Assembly (NCBI GenBank): GCA_036346355.1
Contig: CM070581.1
Coordinates: 1,860,001-1,924,000, forward strand
Direction of reading: 5' to 3'
Length of the DNA: 64,000 bases
Origin: Rhipidocladum racemiflorum
Lineage: Eukaryota > Streptophyta > Magnoliopsida > Poales > Poaceae
In this document: positions 11,240 to 23,009 of the stretch, one piece after another
How the letters are laid out: every line of letters starts with the position of its first letter
How positions within the stretch are numbered: position 1 is the first letter of the stretch
Program-made: the position numbers and the translations under genes
The notes under the pieces: generated by a model
The model's database searches: none
The model's input: only the letters and a program-made list of their open reading frames with translations
Told to the model about the DNA's origin: nothing

Positions 11240-11480
11240 TGCGGCTGCATAGTCTGAGTTTTTTTTAAAAATAATATTTTGTAAAAAGATTTCCGACATT
11301 AATATGTGAATTTTAAATTTTGCAAGAATAATACATTGTAGCCAAATAGTTTGGCGAAATTACTATTTTCGCCAAACCATTCGGCGAAAATTCATTAATC
11401 CGTGGTTGAAGCGATTCAAACACGAAATACCTGGATCAGCCTATTTTTGCCAAACCGTTCGGCGAAAAAAGGTTGATCTA
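11240..11480. repeat. AT-rich insertion with TTCGCCAAAC/GGCGAA palindromes
   Basis: Present in block A but not B. The word TCGCCAAACC-TTCGGCGA (imperfect palindrome) occurs at about 11377-11396 and 11447-11466, and a related TTTGGCGAAA is at 11350. Two halves are separated by a repeated AAGC-ATTCAAACAC phrase. Probably a non-autonomous transposon remnant; class unknown. Confidence 0.4.
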
Positions 11481-11508
11481 GGTATTTACGAAGCAATTCA
11501 AACACTAA

Positions 11509-11788
11509 GGCCCTGTTTGGTACGGTTCTAAATTTTAGTAGAAACGGAAACGGTTCCAGATTCTTGGTAGAAACGTTTCAGGTAGAATCAGAATCACTTT
11601 TTGCAAACCATTTGGTACGGTTCCAGATTCTAGTAGAAACTAGTGAAACGGGGTTAAGGGTGATTCAGCCACGGTGTGAAAAAAGAAGAAACGTTCCGAG
11701 GAGAATCATTTCGAGTTTTAGCCCGTTTGGTTAAGTTTCTCCCAGATTCTAGTAGAAACAGATCGGTTCCAAGTTGCCAAACAAAGCC
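11509..11788. mobile_element. Tourist/PIF-Harbinger-like MITE
   Basis: A 280-bp element starting GGCCCTGTTTGGTA and ending CCAAACAAAGCC (inverted ends), flanked by TAA at 11506-11508 and 11789-11791. The 3-bp TAA duplication with GGCC-TGTTTGG ends is the Tourist signature. The inside repeats AGATTCTAGTAGAAAC. Absent from block B. Confidence 0.75.
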
Positions 11789-12256
11789 TAAATACCCGAA
11801 AAATCTCTCTTCTAAGAGACTAAGACGACCCACATCCATGTACCCTAGATAATGACATGGTACAAGCTCAAATCAAGTGCTTCGTTCGCAAACTAGTAGG
11901 ATATATAGTTCGGTACCCACCCACTGTATATGCCTGGCATCAAAGATGTGAACGTTTGTTCGCATGATGGGATGCTACATTCAAATGAATTTCTGACAAG
12001 ATCTTCATTCGAATAAACACGTCAAATATAACGGCATGCAATCAAGATCAACTTGCAGCAAACAAAACAACTGCTTTCTCATCTTCATTGAAATAAACAT
12101 CTCAGATATACACGAGATGCAATCAACTTGCTAGCAAATCAAATGCTTTCGAGAGTATTCTTGTATGATATGTCTCTTAAAAGAATGATGCATTGATGTC
12201 TGCTTCCCAGAAGAGAAATCACACTGTGGGAAGAAAACTAATCGTATGGATGGATG

Positions 12257-14955
12257 TCAGCAGATGAAAATTCTATCCACAGGAGCTGCTGCATTAGCAA
12301 CATTCAGGTAATTGACATCAACGGCAACCTCTCCGAAGTCATCTGCAAAAGCGTTAAGAAGTTAAATACGTTATCTACCTTGTTAGTAATACCACGTACC
12401 ATGTCACAGTGATAGGTAGATTGATAAAATCAAACCTTCATATACTGTTCGTACAACTTGACTATAATCGCGTATCATATCCTGGTAGATAATTCCATCA
12501 GGGTGTGCATCCAAGATGACTAACACTCCTGTGCCATTGCAAATTTTAACCATGAAATGTCAGTTCATGCGTAGATATAGGGACTGGAAAGAGATTAGCT
12601 ACCAACAAGCGCAGATTTGGAGCACTTCTCAGTACCGGAACAAAGGCAAACATATGAACAGCTTCAAGTACTCAGAATTAGCATACCTGGCGCTAACCAA
12701 GCTTTTGTCGCATTCGATGGCAAAGGTGCTAACCAAAGGATATTGCGCAAATTCATAGAATCATCATATACTACATCAGATTCTGTTAAAGAGGAAAGGA
12801 AACAATATAATGAAATGCAAACAGAGGGAAGTAAAGTTAGAATAAGAGTTCATATACATCTGACTATAATCATACCTGACTGGCAATACCCCAAACTGTA
12901 AGGAAACAATTCCTTATCAAATGCTGGATATTCTTTAGCATGGAACCTGCATCAAGAATGAATCACCATGACAGTAACAGTTAATACATAACATTAGTCA
13001 TCAACACCTACCAATCTAAAGATGTAGAACAATTTACTTCATGCGTATAACATTTCTGGGGGGCCATATTAAGATCACCTGTTGACAGAAAGAACCTTTT
13101 CACAAGCCTGCAATCAGAATGCTTACTACTACCCAATTAACACTACTAGTTATATACCCGTGCGTTGCTACGAAAAACAAAATTGATAACGAAAAATAAA
13201 GATTAAAAAATACTATTTCATAAGATCAAACATCTATCTTTAACGCTTCGTTTCTTGTAAAAGCTGGCTAATTAAAGCAACGCTTCGTTTCTTGCGTAGG
13301 GCAATTAAGCAGGGCAATTAAGCAGGGCAATTAATGTGACGTGGGAAGAAACTCTCACTTTATATAGTAGAGATTACCAAGAGCTTAGAAAATCCAATTT
13401 CCAGCTTAATTTAAAAGCTCATCGGTAGGTTGTAAGTTCAGATCAGCGTACCTAAGTCAATAAATCGTGACGCTAGCAGATATATCTAAATCATATAAAT
13501 ATTTTGTAAAAATTAATTAATTAATTATTCAAAAGAAGCCTCAACAGTAAATATTAGAAAGTTTTATGGGCAAATTCTAAACGATAATTCATAGCACTTA
13601 CAGAATTCCAAGCCTTCCTGTCCCAGATGCAAGGAAAAGATGTCCGTGGAACAAATCGTACCGACTCAGTGATACATTTAATCCAACAGATGGTCCTCGT
13701 GCCACAATCAATTCGAACAAAAATGCAAAGTATGAATTGATGTCCTGTTGATGACACAAATGTGTGAACGATGCCCAACCTATTAAGTAAAAGCAATTTC
13801 AACTGCAGCTCGAGCGAAATCTGGACCTTGTTAGCAAAGCGCCTTCCATATGGTGTTCTTGTGAGATGGCATTTGTTCTTCTGCGACTCCTCAACATCAG
13901 GCACCTAACAAGAATATCGTATTATCATGGTGGATTTTTTGGGGGAAAGCAGAAGAGCGTGTTTCAGTCATTGGTTATTGAATAAATCAAGTGCGCACTT
14001 TAAAAACACGGGACTTGACATTAATATACCAGTTTCCTCCACAAGCTGTTCTTCCCTCCAATAAACCACATGCACACCTAATATAACAAACTCAAAACTA
14101 TCCTGAACTTCAATGTGACTCGAAGTATATACAAGATTCAACTCATTTCAGAATGTCAAGTGTCATGTACATATTAGTAGTCTAACTGTGTCAGCCCATG
14201 AGGCCAACCAATCCTATATAGATATATGACTTCCAAATGATGAATAAGATGTGTAGGTGTGAGTAGCAAAACATTTCTTCTATTGTCTAAAATTGACACA
14301 GAACAGTGTCCTATCCCAGTTTCTGATCATCTAAACCAAACTGAATTCTCGGCTGCAGACTGCACCACTTCTCGTGTACCAATCAAAACTACTAGTTCTT
14401 GCTTCCCTCAAGATCTCAAATTGCATCCTCCATCCAAAATTTCATGACCCTAACAGTGCGAAATTCCAGCGACATACCTCTCGGAAATAATCAAGAAAAG
14501 GGAGATAAATAAGCACTCACCGGCAGCATGGAGGGGTCGAGAGCGCGGTGTATGGCCCCGGGGTCACCTCCGGAGTCGACGGCGAGGCGCGCCAGATCCA
14601 AGACCGGTGCCGGCGGCCACATCACCATCTCATCCACCTCAGCCGCATCACAGCCTTCCAGAAGGACCTTCCGGGAGCCCCTCCAAGAAGAGGCCTTACT
14701 GGCGGCGGGGTTGACCGGGGAGAGGAACCGCAGGCAGGAGCGCAGGCGCGCCGACTCCCCGGCCGGCACGCGCGCCGCGGCGCGCGGGCCGGCGAGGACG
14801 GAGAGGAGGTCGGCGGCTACGGTCTCGGGAGGCGGAGACGGAGACGGGGAGCCGGCCGAGGAGAGGGAGGAAGAGACGGCGAAGGAGACGGCGAGGGAGA
14901 CGGCGAATGCCAGCTTCAGCGAGAGGAGGGGAGGCCTGAGCCGGAAGCGCACCAT
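12257..14955 (-). CDS. Conserved plant protein of unknown function, N-terminal hydrophobic segment
   Basis: Seven exons on the minus strand, in transcript order: 14521-14955, 13827-13904, 13602-13744, 12876-12946, 12687-12782, 12436-12528 and 12257-12342. They total 1002 bp, 333 residues and stop, with every intron GT-AG and the frame kept throughout. Residues about 10-32 are hydrophobic (LKLAFAVSLAVSFAVSSSLS), a signal peptide or anchor, followed by a Ser/Pro-rich linker and an Ala/Arg-rich GC-rich exon. Exons 2-7 encode a well-ordered domain with CHLTRTPYGRRF, NSYFAFLFELIVARGPSVG, FHAKEYPAFDKELFPYSLG, NILWLAPLP and GVLVILDAHPDGIIY. I recall similar uncharacterised plant proteins but no assigned function and no known catalytic motif. 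A mini-Helitron (13146-13373) lies in the intron between exons 3 and 4. The start is the only in-frame ATG ahead of the hydrophobic segment. Confidence 0.82.
13146..13373 (-). mobile_element. Mini-Helitron (copy 1), intronic
   Basis: A 228-bp non-autonomous Helitron-like element in minus orientation. It begins TCTCTACTATATA (plus position 13373 downward) and ends CTAG at 13146, inserted between A and T. The hairpin-like GCAACGCACGGG lies just before the 3' end. Nearly the same sequence occurs at 16051-16300 and 47947-48169. Confidence 0.8.
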
Positions 14956-15336
14956 CCCCTGTTCCCTCCACCACGTACTACCACTAGTACTACTGTTGGA
15001 CTGTCAGTGTTACACTGTTACTAGGCTCTCTGCTCGAGTGCTTGCAAGTGTTTTAAGATGGGAGATTTGTATTAAGAGAGCTGCGAGATGATTGTTAAGT
15101 TCATTTGGCTATTGATCGGATCAGGATTATTGAATCAGGGCCTCGTGATTCGCCAGGCCGTATGGGAAAAACAAGCTGTAGTTGTCCTACACGATGAAAC
15201 AAATTGCAAGTAGAATGGAAACCTTCTGGGTTAAAGAACGAGCTCCGGAGCCCCCATGATCCACGGGGCAGAGCAGATTCAGCCTTTATTTATTTGGTGA
15301 CTGGTGTGATGATTCTTGATTCATTAGGGCATATAA
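14956..15336. promoter_or_regulatory. Upstream region of the 12257-14955 gene
   Basis: The upstream flank of the minus-strand gene. No clear TATA box or other motif was recognised. Confidence 0.3.
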
Positions 15337-15643
15337 TGTGTGTTTGGTTAGTGGGATGGAGTGGAATGGAACCATTCCATCCCACCAAGTCTAGTGTTTG
15401 GTTGGAGAGCTGAGGATGATTTGGTTCCAGAAAAGAGAATATTCTCTCTAGATTCGGGACGGCCAGGTTCTACAAATTTTCTGGAACGCAACCATCCCAC
15501 TTGAAATGTGAGAGTGACAGTGGGCCCTGCCTGAGAATCTAGGATGGAACCATTCCATCCCTGAAATCTGGGATGGAACTATTCCATCCTGAAATCTGGG
15601 ATGGAACCATTCCATTCCACCTCACTCTCCAACCAAACACACA
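15337..15643. mobile_element. MITE with TGTGTGTTTGGTT inverted ends
   Basis: About 307 bp with 13-bp perfect terminal inverted repeats, TGTGTGTTTGGTT at 15337 and AACCAAACACACA ending at 15643. The inside is built from GGATGGAACCATTCCATCC palindromes, three of them in tandem at 15541-15618 spaced by GAAATCTGG. The flanks share ATAA, but the target duplication is not sharply defined, so PIF-Harbinger and hAT both remain possible. Confidence 0.65.
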
Positions 15644-15862
15644 ATAAAAGAACAGAAAATCAGATGGGTGGATCTTTGTGAATCATTAAGGGGTGGGTGG
15701 TAAGAGCAGGTTAGTGCTAAGGAAAAGAAAGATAGCAGTAGCAACTTAAAAATCTGACAAGATCGTGCTCCACATGCACCTGTAGCCTTTTTTTAGGCTC
15801 TATGACCTCCGAGCACGGTTAAGACTTAAGATACACGCTGTTTTACTAAATAAGCACATGTG

Positions 15863-15952
<90 letters not shown>
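15863..15952. repeat. (TA)n microsatellite, left flank of Micron-like element
   Basis: About 45 uninterrupted TA units. A second TA tract at 30906-30957 lies on the far side of the nested insertions, as expected for an element inserted within a TA microsatellite. Confidence 0.95.
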
Positions 15953-15956
<4 letters not shown>

Positions 15957-16050
15957 ATGGTTCCGTACCCCTGGGAGTACATACTCCTATTCTCAGTATA
16001 CCGCTTAAATGATGTTATTATACCTTTTTATCACTTTGAATATACTCTAA

Positions 16051-16300
16051 TCTCTACTATATAAAGTGAGAGTTTCTTCCCACGTCACATTAATTGCTCT
16101 GCTTAATTGTCCTACTTAATTGCCCTGCTTAATTGCCCTACGCAAGAAACGAAGCGTTGCTTTAATTAACCAGCTTTTGCAAGAAATGAAGCGTTAAAGA
16201 TAGATATTTGATCTTATGAAATATTATTTTTTTTATTTTTTAATCTTTATTTTTCGTTATTAATTTTGTTTTTCGTAGCAACGCACGGGCATATAACTAG
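16051..16300 (+). mobile_element. Mini-Helitron (copy 2), nested in the Micron-like MITE
   Basis: A 250-bp element starting TCTCTACTATATAAAG and ending ATATAACTAG, inserted exactly between A (16050) and T (16301). The 3' GCAACGCACGGGC stem sequence lies about 10 bp before the end. No Rep/helicase coding. Confidence 0.85.
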
Positions 16301-19300
16301 TACTGATTATAAGATACTTCAAAGTGAGTTTCACGAAAAATTTCATCAAAGTCCACCCTTTGTAGCATAATTTGTTTATATACTCTTTTTATATATGAAA
16401 AAGGGTATACAACAAAAAATAAAGAGCTCTAATGAAGTTTTTTCAATAATATCGCATTGTAGTATCTTAGAATTATTATTAGAGTATACTGAAAGTGATA
16501 AATGAGTATAATACATTCGTTTAAGTGGTATACTGGAGGTGGGAGTACGTACTCCCAAGAGTACAGAAAAGGTGTGACGACCCGGGTAATTAGCCCTGGT
16601 AATTAACAGCTTCACTGTCATTACGCGGGGTTAATTACTCGAATCTCGGCATAGTGGCTAGCAAAATATCGAGCGGCCCGATACTTTATTAGCTACTACG
16701 CCGTGTTCAGAGTGTTGCAGCAGAACAATAATTAGAGGCGGAAACTGGTACCTTTATTCCATACCATCCTGCCACGCTGGGCTACAAGTCCAAAAGGTTA
16801 ATTATACAATAGACTAATACAACAGTACATAAGACATAAATATTACCCCAGGGCCCCTCGTAGGCGAGGCCTCGGTCCCTGGGAAGCAGTCCACCAGAGA
16901 TGGCCCCTAGACACCCTAGTCCTCCTGTAGATAGTAGTAGTAGTAGGCGCCTCGATAAGTCCTGGTCCTGCGAATGATCCTCACCCTCTGCCTCCAAAGC
17001 GGATCCATAGGACTCACCTTCTAAGCAAAGGGGGGTTTAAGCAAGAGTGAGTACAGAGTACTCAGCAAGCATTAATAACAAGGAATGCATGATGAGTTTT
17101 CTCTCTTAAATACTTGAAATCCACCAAATTCCACCTTCCCTCAAACTAGCTTTTTAAGAAAGATAGTTTTATTAAAGAGTGGTTCATTTTAACTTTCCAA
17201 AGACTCTACTAACACAGTATATGAGACAGACTTAGCTTCCGTAGTCTCCAATCCAAGAGACTGGCATGAATTCATGATTTACCCTGCGCAGGTTTGTACC
17301 ACTTTACCCATAGCGACATTTAGATGCCCCAGAACGTTTATCACTAGTCCAGTAGTAATTCTCCACCCCTGTACTCGAGTTGGGGACACCCACCAAGGTC
17401 ATCCTCAACTCGCGGATACAGTTGTTACTCCGCACCAACGGCAGTAACCCACTGGCTTCAAATATACCGCCATCCAATTGGCCTCAGTCCTCTGGGTCTA
17501 CTGGCATATCCCAGAGGCGCGCCCCTTAACTTACCCATGGTGGAGGCATTGATACTGTCCTAGGACAACCTTTTCTGACTGAATTCCTCACACTATGGTT
17601 GATACTCATTTACGGCTCATCGCCCAAGTGTTAGATTGTTTGACCTTATATAATAACATATGTAGAGGACCCCACCGGCCAACAACCTTCTCATCGGCGT
17701 CCTCTACCCACCAATATTAACCCAACTAAATATCTATCCATTTCCCCATTGCCCCTTTCATTTAACCACACCATTCACCAACTCCACAACCAACTCTTCC
17801 ACATTCCATCTTCCAACTGTACCACACTCCCATTTCCACAACCATCAATCCTTACAGGTTTCATTTATAAAATAGATTTTCCATGCAAGATGACGTTTAT
17901 AATACAAAAGCATTTAAAAGCATTTAAAACACATGATCAAGGAAACTTGCCTGGAATAGAATTGGAAAGTACGTCCTCGTTCAAAGGTTGGTTCAGATCT
18001 GTTTGATTCAGGTTCAGATCTGAAAATATAGTTACTAACTATTAGTTTTACTCATATTTAACTTTTTGAATCTGATTAATGGTGTCCAACAGCTAAAGAC
18101 AAAAGTTAAAGGAGATGGTGCTAAGTCTAATTAATTTATCTGATTATCTAAGCCCAAGGTCTAAACCCAATCTTCTTTTCCCTCTTTTCCCATTTTTCTC
18201 TTTTCTTTTCTCTTCTTTCCTTCTTCTTATTCTTTTTCTTTCCTTCCTTTTCTTTCTTTCTTTTCTCTTCTGTTTCCTATTTCCTTCTCTTCTTCTTTTC
18301 TTTTCCTCTACTGCTTCAATCTTTTCTCTCCCTGCCGACTGGGCCTTCAGCCCGACGCTCTCTCCCTTCTCTTTTTCTTCGCTCACCACCCACGGCCGAA
18401 GCCCTGGCTTCGCTACCGGCTCCTCCTCTCTCGATCCACCCGGCTCCTCTCCTGGCGACGAGTCGCCGCTGCCTCTCCCTCCTGGTGACCCGACCCGACG
18501 CCTCCCTTCTGCCAGCTCCCTACGGCGACACCTCTACTACGCCGCCGGCTGGACTCCCCACAGCGATACCCGCAACACAGGCTTCCTCTAACCCTAAGTG
18601 GATTGCTTGATCTAGGGTTTTGGGCTTGGTTGGATTTGGGGATTTATGCTTTCTTGGTTCGGTTCTTGGTTGCTGGTTGATTGAAGATGGTTGCTGGGTC
18701 TGGTTCCCTGCTGGATTCGGTTCTTGCGCAAGAGGATGGGGTATGGGGTTCGGTTCTTTGTCGCCTTTGAGCTTGGATCTAGGCTCAGCACTGGTCGATC
18801 CACGGTTTGGTTGCTTGGTTGGCTTCGGACAGTGGTGCTCCAAAGTAAGTTAGGGTCAAGGATGATTACGGGGTGAGACGACCTAGGTTGGGGGTTGTAG
18901 CGCCGAGACCGGCTAGTCAGTTCTAGGTAAGGGCTCGGGAATGGCTTGGGACGAGCTACAAGTGCCCCTAGGTAACTCCCCTTCTGAGACCCAAAGAAAA
19001 GAACCCCGATCTACACTAGTTCTTGCTAGATCCGGAGGTTTAGCACACTACATTCTAGTCTAGGGTTTGCTAGCTGCTTGCTACTGAAATGCTACGAGGT
19101 TTGCTGGCTTACTTGGACTCCTTAGCTGTTCGGTTCGGTTTGGGGAGGATGAAAAGGAGCTGGAGTAGTGGTAGCCGACCCTAGCTCGCCCGGCTCCACC
19201 TCCTACTGGATCCTTTGGCTTGGCTTGGGCTCCGGTCCAGCAGCTCCTGGCGGTCTCCTCCTCCTCCGACAGGCTGCGGTCCCCCCTGGATCTAGCTCCC

Positions 19301-19518
19301 TCTGTCGCTCTCTTGGTTGGTATGAAAGCTACGGATGTGGTTCCATGGAGTGAAAAGGGGAAAGGTGAAATGAGGAGTGCGGTGGATTCTCCAGGCTGTA
19401 ACTTCACTCTTATTCACTCCCCAATGCGAAGTTACACTTCTACCCTCCATGCTACCTGTCAGCGTATTAAACGCTGGGGTACCCACGCTGCATCAGTACT
19501 CACGCCCGTGAGGACGTG

Positions 19519-20010
19519 CAGTGGCGTTGAGCCACTCCTGTGGCGACGGCAAAGGTGCTCGCCAAGAGGACAGTATGCCTGTGCCACTCCTCGCGGCGAT
19601 CAGCGAAGGTGCTCGCCAAGAGGACAGGTGGCGTTCAGGCCACTCCTCGAGATGTGACAAAGGTGCTCGCCAAGACAGTGGCGTGTGCCACTCCTCGAGG
19701 CGATCGGCTGAAGGTGCTCGCCAAGAGGCAGTGGCGTCGAGCCACTCGAGGTGATCGGCGAAAGGTGCTCGTCAAGAGATTGTGGCGCTCGTGCCACTCC
19801 TCGAGGCGACCGGCCGAAGGTGCTCGCCTCAGGGACAGTGGCTCAGGCCACTCCTCGAGGCTTACCGAAAGGTGCTCGCCAGAGGGATGTGGCGTTGAGC
19901 CACCTCGGCGACCAAAAGGCGCCGCCTGTGGGCAGTGGCGTTGAGCCACTCGAAGCGACGGCAAAAGGTGCTCGCCCGAGGGACAGTGGCGTTGCGCCAC
20001 TCCGGGCGTA
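19519..20010. repeat. Tandem hairpin array in 5' LTR
   Basis: About 9.5 imperfect units of about 50 bp. Each unit contains a self-complementary GTGGCGTTGAGCCAC, then CTCCTCGAGGCGA, then GGTGCTCGCC. Both halves of a unit can form a stem (GTGGC/GCCAC and GGCGA/TCGCC). The paired LTR has about eight related units at 29692-30110. Confidence 0.85.
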
Positions 20011-20339
20011 GTTCCCGAGAATCAACCGTAATACGTGCTACAGGCGAAGGGTCAAGGATATTTAATCACGAGACGTCGCGCGTTAATTGCAGGATATGTA
20101 AGCATGGTATGGCGGCTGCCTTCCCCAGCGCGCGCAATGATGGGTGGCCTCCGATCGACATCCCTCTCCTGGCGGAACTCTGCAGGGTGAATGACAAAGT
20201 GCGGACCCAGAAGTCTAAGTCGGCTAGGACAGCATTAAATGATGATGTAAGAGAGTGTGACGGGTGCATTAAATGCCAAAAGCAATAATGTCGACGCTTG
20301 CTACTAAGCTTGAAAGCCCCATGCTACCCGGCCACTGAG

Positions 20340-20346
20340 TATAAAA
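20340..20346 (+). promoter_or_regulatory. LTR TATA box (5' LTR)
   Basis: TATAAAAGGGAGCTAGG context, conserved in the 3' LTR at 30440-30446. It is the likely core promoter of the element. Confidence 0.6.
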
Positions 20347-20696
20347 GGGAGCTAGGTGCATGGGAGAAAGGTTGTTGATCCTGGGTTGGCAGAACCGAGA
20401 AGGTCGTCTTCCCAGCCTTGTAAGAACCTTGAACTCGAAGAATCCACTCAAGCAGGACTAGGTCATTACTCCTTTGGAGGGCTTCTAACACAGGTAAAAC
20501 TCGACTGTCTTCTTGCTTGCTCCAACACCCCGTTCTTCCTATCCTTGGAGCTTGCCACAAAAGCCCTCGAATCTCTCAAGCACCGGTCTTGGTGCCAGGT
20601 GTTAACGAATAATGCGGCGCTGTAGAGCTTAGTGGTTAGATCGTTCCTTTCTTCCATTCCTTTGGAGAGTTTGCAAGAATCAAGATCATCCAGGTA

Positions 20697-22230
20697 TGGC
20701 GGAATTCATCGCAGCGCTCTCTCCCTCGGTGAAAGCGGCGCCTGGCCGATCTCGGCTCCGGTAAGAAGTCGGAGTCAATGCCACGGTCCTTCGGCGGGAG
20801 GGGCGCGAGTCGCATCCAAGTCCGGAGTTCAGCGGCCCACGGCGCTTGCCGTTGAGGAAGATACCCTAATGCAAAGCCTTCATGCGGCAGTTGCTGTTTC
20901 GGATCATCCTCCGGTCAAGCCCAACCGAGGCGACACCCAGCCTACCCCTTGGCTCCAGGACATTGCCGTCTAGGTGGACTCAAACAAGAAGAGTTCTTGT
21001 GGCAATTCAGCCAGGGCTTCCGTCCTCCGCTAAGGAGTTCGTATGGTGGATGCACAAGCTTCCACCGCTCTTAGCGACTCTCCCGGCCGCGAGCCGGGAT
21101 AAAGGGAAGGAGTATCATGACCCCTGCTCTCGCAACAGGGGGCGTGCACAAGCTTCAGATCTTCCCGCCGTACTCCCATGCCGGAGGAGAACCGCGAGGA
21201 TCTAAGGGCACGCCTCCAATGAGGCGGCTCAACGGGCGACGACCATCAAGTTCTTCTGAGGCGTCATCCGCAACAACGCCGAACCCCGCTGCCGCCGGTC
21301 GAAGGGGCTTCTTCCGACTTCCGGGAGAGTGTAGACTCACACTCTCGAGCCCCATCTCAAGGTCGAGAGCCGCGACACTACTCCCCATATAATGTTGGGT
21401 GCCAGCGCTTTCCCTCACGTCATGTCGGGCGTGGCAGAGAGATTTCGTCCGCGCCCATCGAGAAATATGGCACCTACCACCAACTAAGAATTCTGCAGAT
21501 TTATACGATGGTGGTGCGTCTTTGCCGAGGGTCGAGATAGAGTTATGGCTAACTACTTCCCGATGACAGTGAGCTCGCCAGCTCCTGGCCGGGGCCGAAC
21601 CTTCCTCGGGAGTTCTGACACTCGTGGGAGGAAGCGGCGACATTTTGTCGCTAACTTTCGTGGCTCCTACGCTCAACCGGGTGTGGAGGGCGACCTCCAC
21701 GCTTTGGAGCAGAAGGAGGGGAGTCCTGAGGGGGTTTATTCGGCTGGTTTAGCCATTGTCGCAACACTCCATCCCCTGATCTCCTGAGTCGGTTATTATT
21801 GCGTTCGGAGGGGGTTAGGGATCGGAAGATGCGGGAGAAGATGGCTACCGCCTTGTCATACCACTTCCGAGCTCTTCTCGCTCACAAGTGTGCCCGGCAA
21901 TGAGGCTCGGAAAGGTGCAAAGAGGCCCTCAAACCGACGGAGCCGGGCGTCGAAGTTCCTCCGATCGTAAAGAAGAAGCGCAAGGAGTGCCGCGAGGTTT
22001 TGGTGGCCGATCCGGAAGCCAAGCCTCGCGCGGCGATCAGGAGCCTGAAGAGATCGCCCGGGACCGGCGAGACAATCGCGAGACCGCCGTTCTCCCCGCC
22101 AGTGAAGACGATAGGGGCAAGCCATCGCCCCATCCACTCACAAATGACACGACCTGGAAGATTGCCAGGTTGTGTCCAGAGTTGGTGAAAGCGGCTCAAG
22201 CGCCGCAAAAGGATCGCGAAGATGATGGAC
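20697..22230 (+). pseudogene. Tat-element gag remnant
   Basis: The stretch at 21545-21780 translates with clear Gag features (MANYFPMTV, then FVANFRGSY and GVEGDLHALEQKEG), which is the retrotransposon Gag core. The start of gag may be the ATG at 20697 (MAEFIAALSPS). Many stop codons and frame changes lie between and after these pieces. A nucleocapsid zinc knuckle was not found. Confidence 0.7.
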
Positions 22231-22479
22231 GAAGATGACACCCCACTGGCTTTCCAACAAGCCGAAAGCACACGGTGGCATACATTCATGAGGGTTCGCC
22301 ACCTACTCTTCCAACTCAGATAAGCGAGAGCCGAGACAGTGTGTGCCACCATGCCGTGAGCCGGACGAAGTCGGCCGAAGTGGTCGGATCAATCGATCAC
22401 TTTCGGTCGGCCGACCACCACCAAGAAACACTTCAGGCCCAAACCATCTCCCGATCGTGGTCGCCCTACGGTCGCCGAA

Positions 22480-22655
22480 TGCGAAGCTTGGGCGCAGTAC
22501 TGCTTGATGGAGGAAGTGCCATCAACTCCGTGATTGGCGCGTATCAAGCACTCCAAATACCTTATGAAGAATCGCCAAGACCGCTTTTTATGGAATTGCC
22601 CTGGATGGGCCTAATGCCCCTAGGACAAGTCCAGGCGCCGCCCGTCACGTTCTAA
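22480..22655 (+). pseudogene. Tat-element aspartic protease remnant
   Basis: The active-site motif appears as LLDGGSAINS, coded around 22500-22524, followed by YQALQIPYEES and a MPLGQVQAPPVTF end. D-G-G in place of the usual D-[ST]-G is common in this lineage. It is isolated from gag and RT by stops. Confidence 0.65.
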
Positions 22656-23009
22656 GCGCCGAAAACTTCCGGACGAACTCATCAACTTCGAGGTCGCCGA
22701 CCTGACCTCCACAATGCCTGCTTGTGCCGCCACGCTAGTCAAATTCATGGCAAGCTACGCATCATGCTTATTCTTTGATGAAGATCCCTGGGCCGTGAGG
22801 GCCCAATTGTGGTAAAGGTGGACAAGCTCGGCCTTGCGCCTCGATAGCAAGTGCAAGACTTCAGCCGAGCCACTTTGTTCGCTGCGGCAAGAAGACCCCT
22901 CGGCGCTCCCAAGGTTCAAGGCCACCTTGGATCCCCGGGTGAGGTGAAGGTGGTCCTGGGTGAGGAAGGCACGAGCAAGGCCGTGAGAATCATGATCTCG
23001 GCGCCAAAT

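Larger units (their letters stand above)
3557..12233. repeat. Segmental duplication block A
   Basis: This 8.7-kb block is repeated in the same orientation at 33786-45030. Collinear landmarks are the THADA fragment, the AAAGATGGGAGACTTCCCG region, the GC-rich leader exon, the EDR2-like fragment, NSA2, and a last common stretch ending near CCAGAAGAGAAATCACACT (12209-12227 here). Compared with B, block A lacks the solo LTR and the MITE at 34909, and has a 343-bp deletion upstream of NSA2. It has its own insertions at about 11240-11990. Confidence 0.9.
19457..20620 (+). repeat. 5' LTR of the Tat-lineage element
   Basis: Starts TGTCAGCG. It contains a tandem hairpin array (19519-20010), a TATA box (20340-20346) and a CTTGGTGCCAGGTGTTAACG end. 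The right edge is approximate, because the two LTRs diverge in their last 20 bp. Confidence 0.7.

Noticed and set aside
14528..15091. Plus-strand frames of 158-187 codons
   Set aside because: Shadow of the GC-rich first exon of the minus-strand gene 12257-14955.
15858..16064. Frame encoding a run of Ile-Tyr repeats
   Set aside because: Translation of the TA microsatellite.
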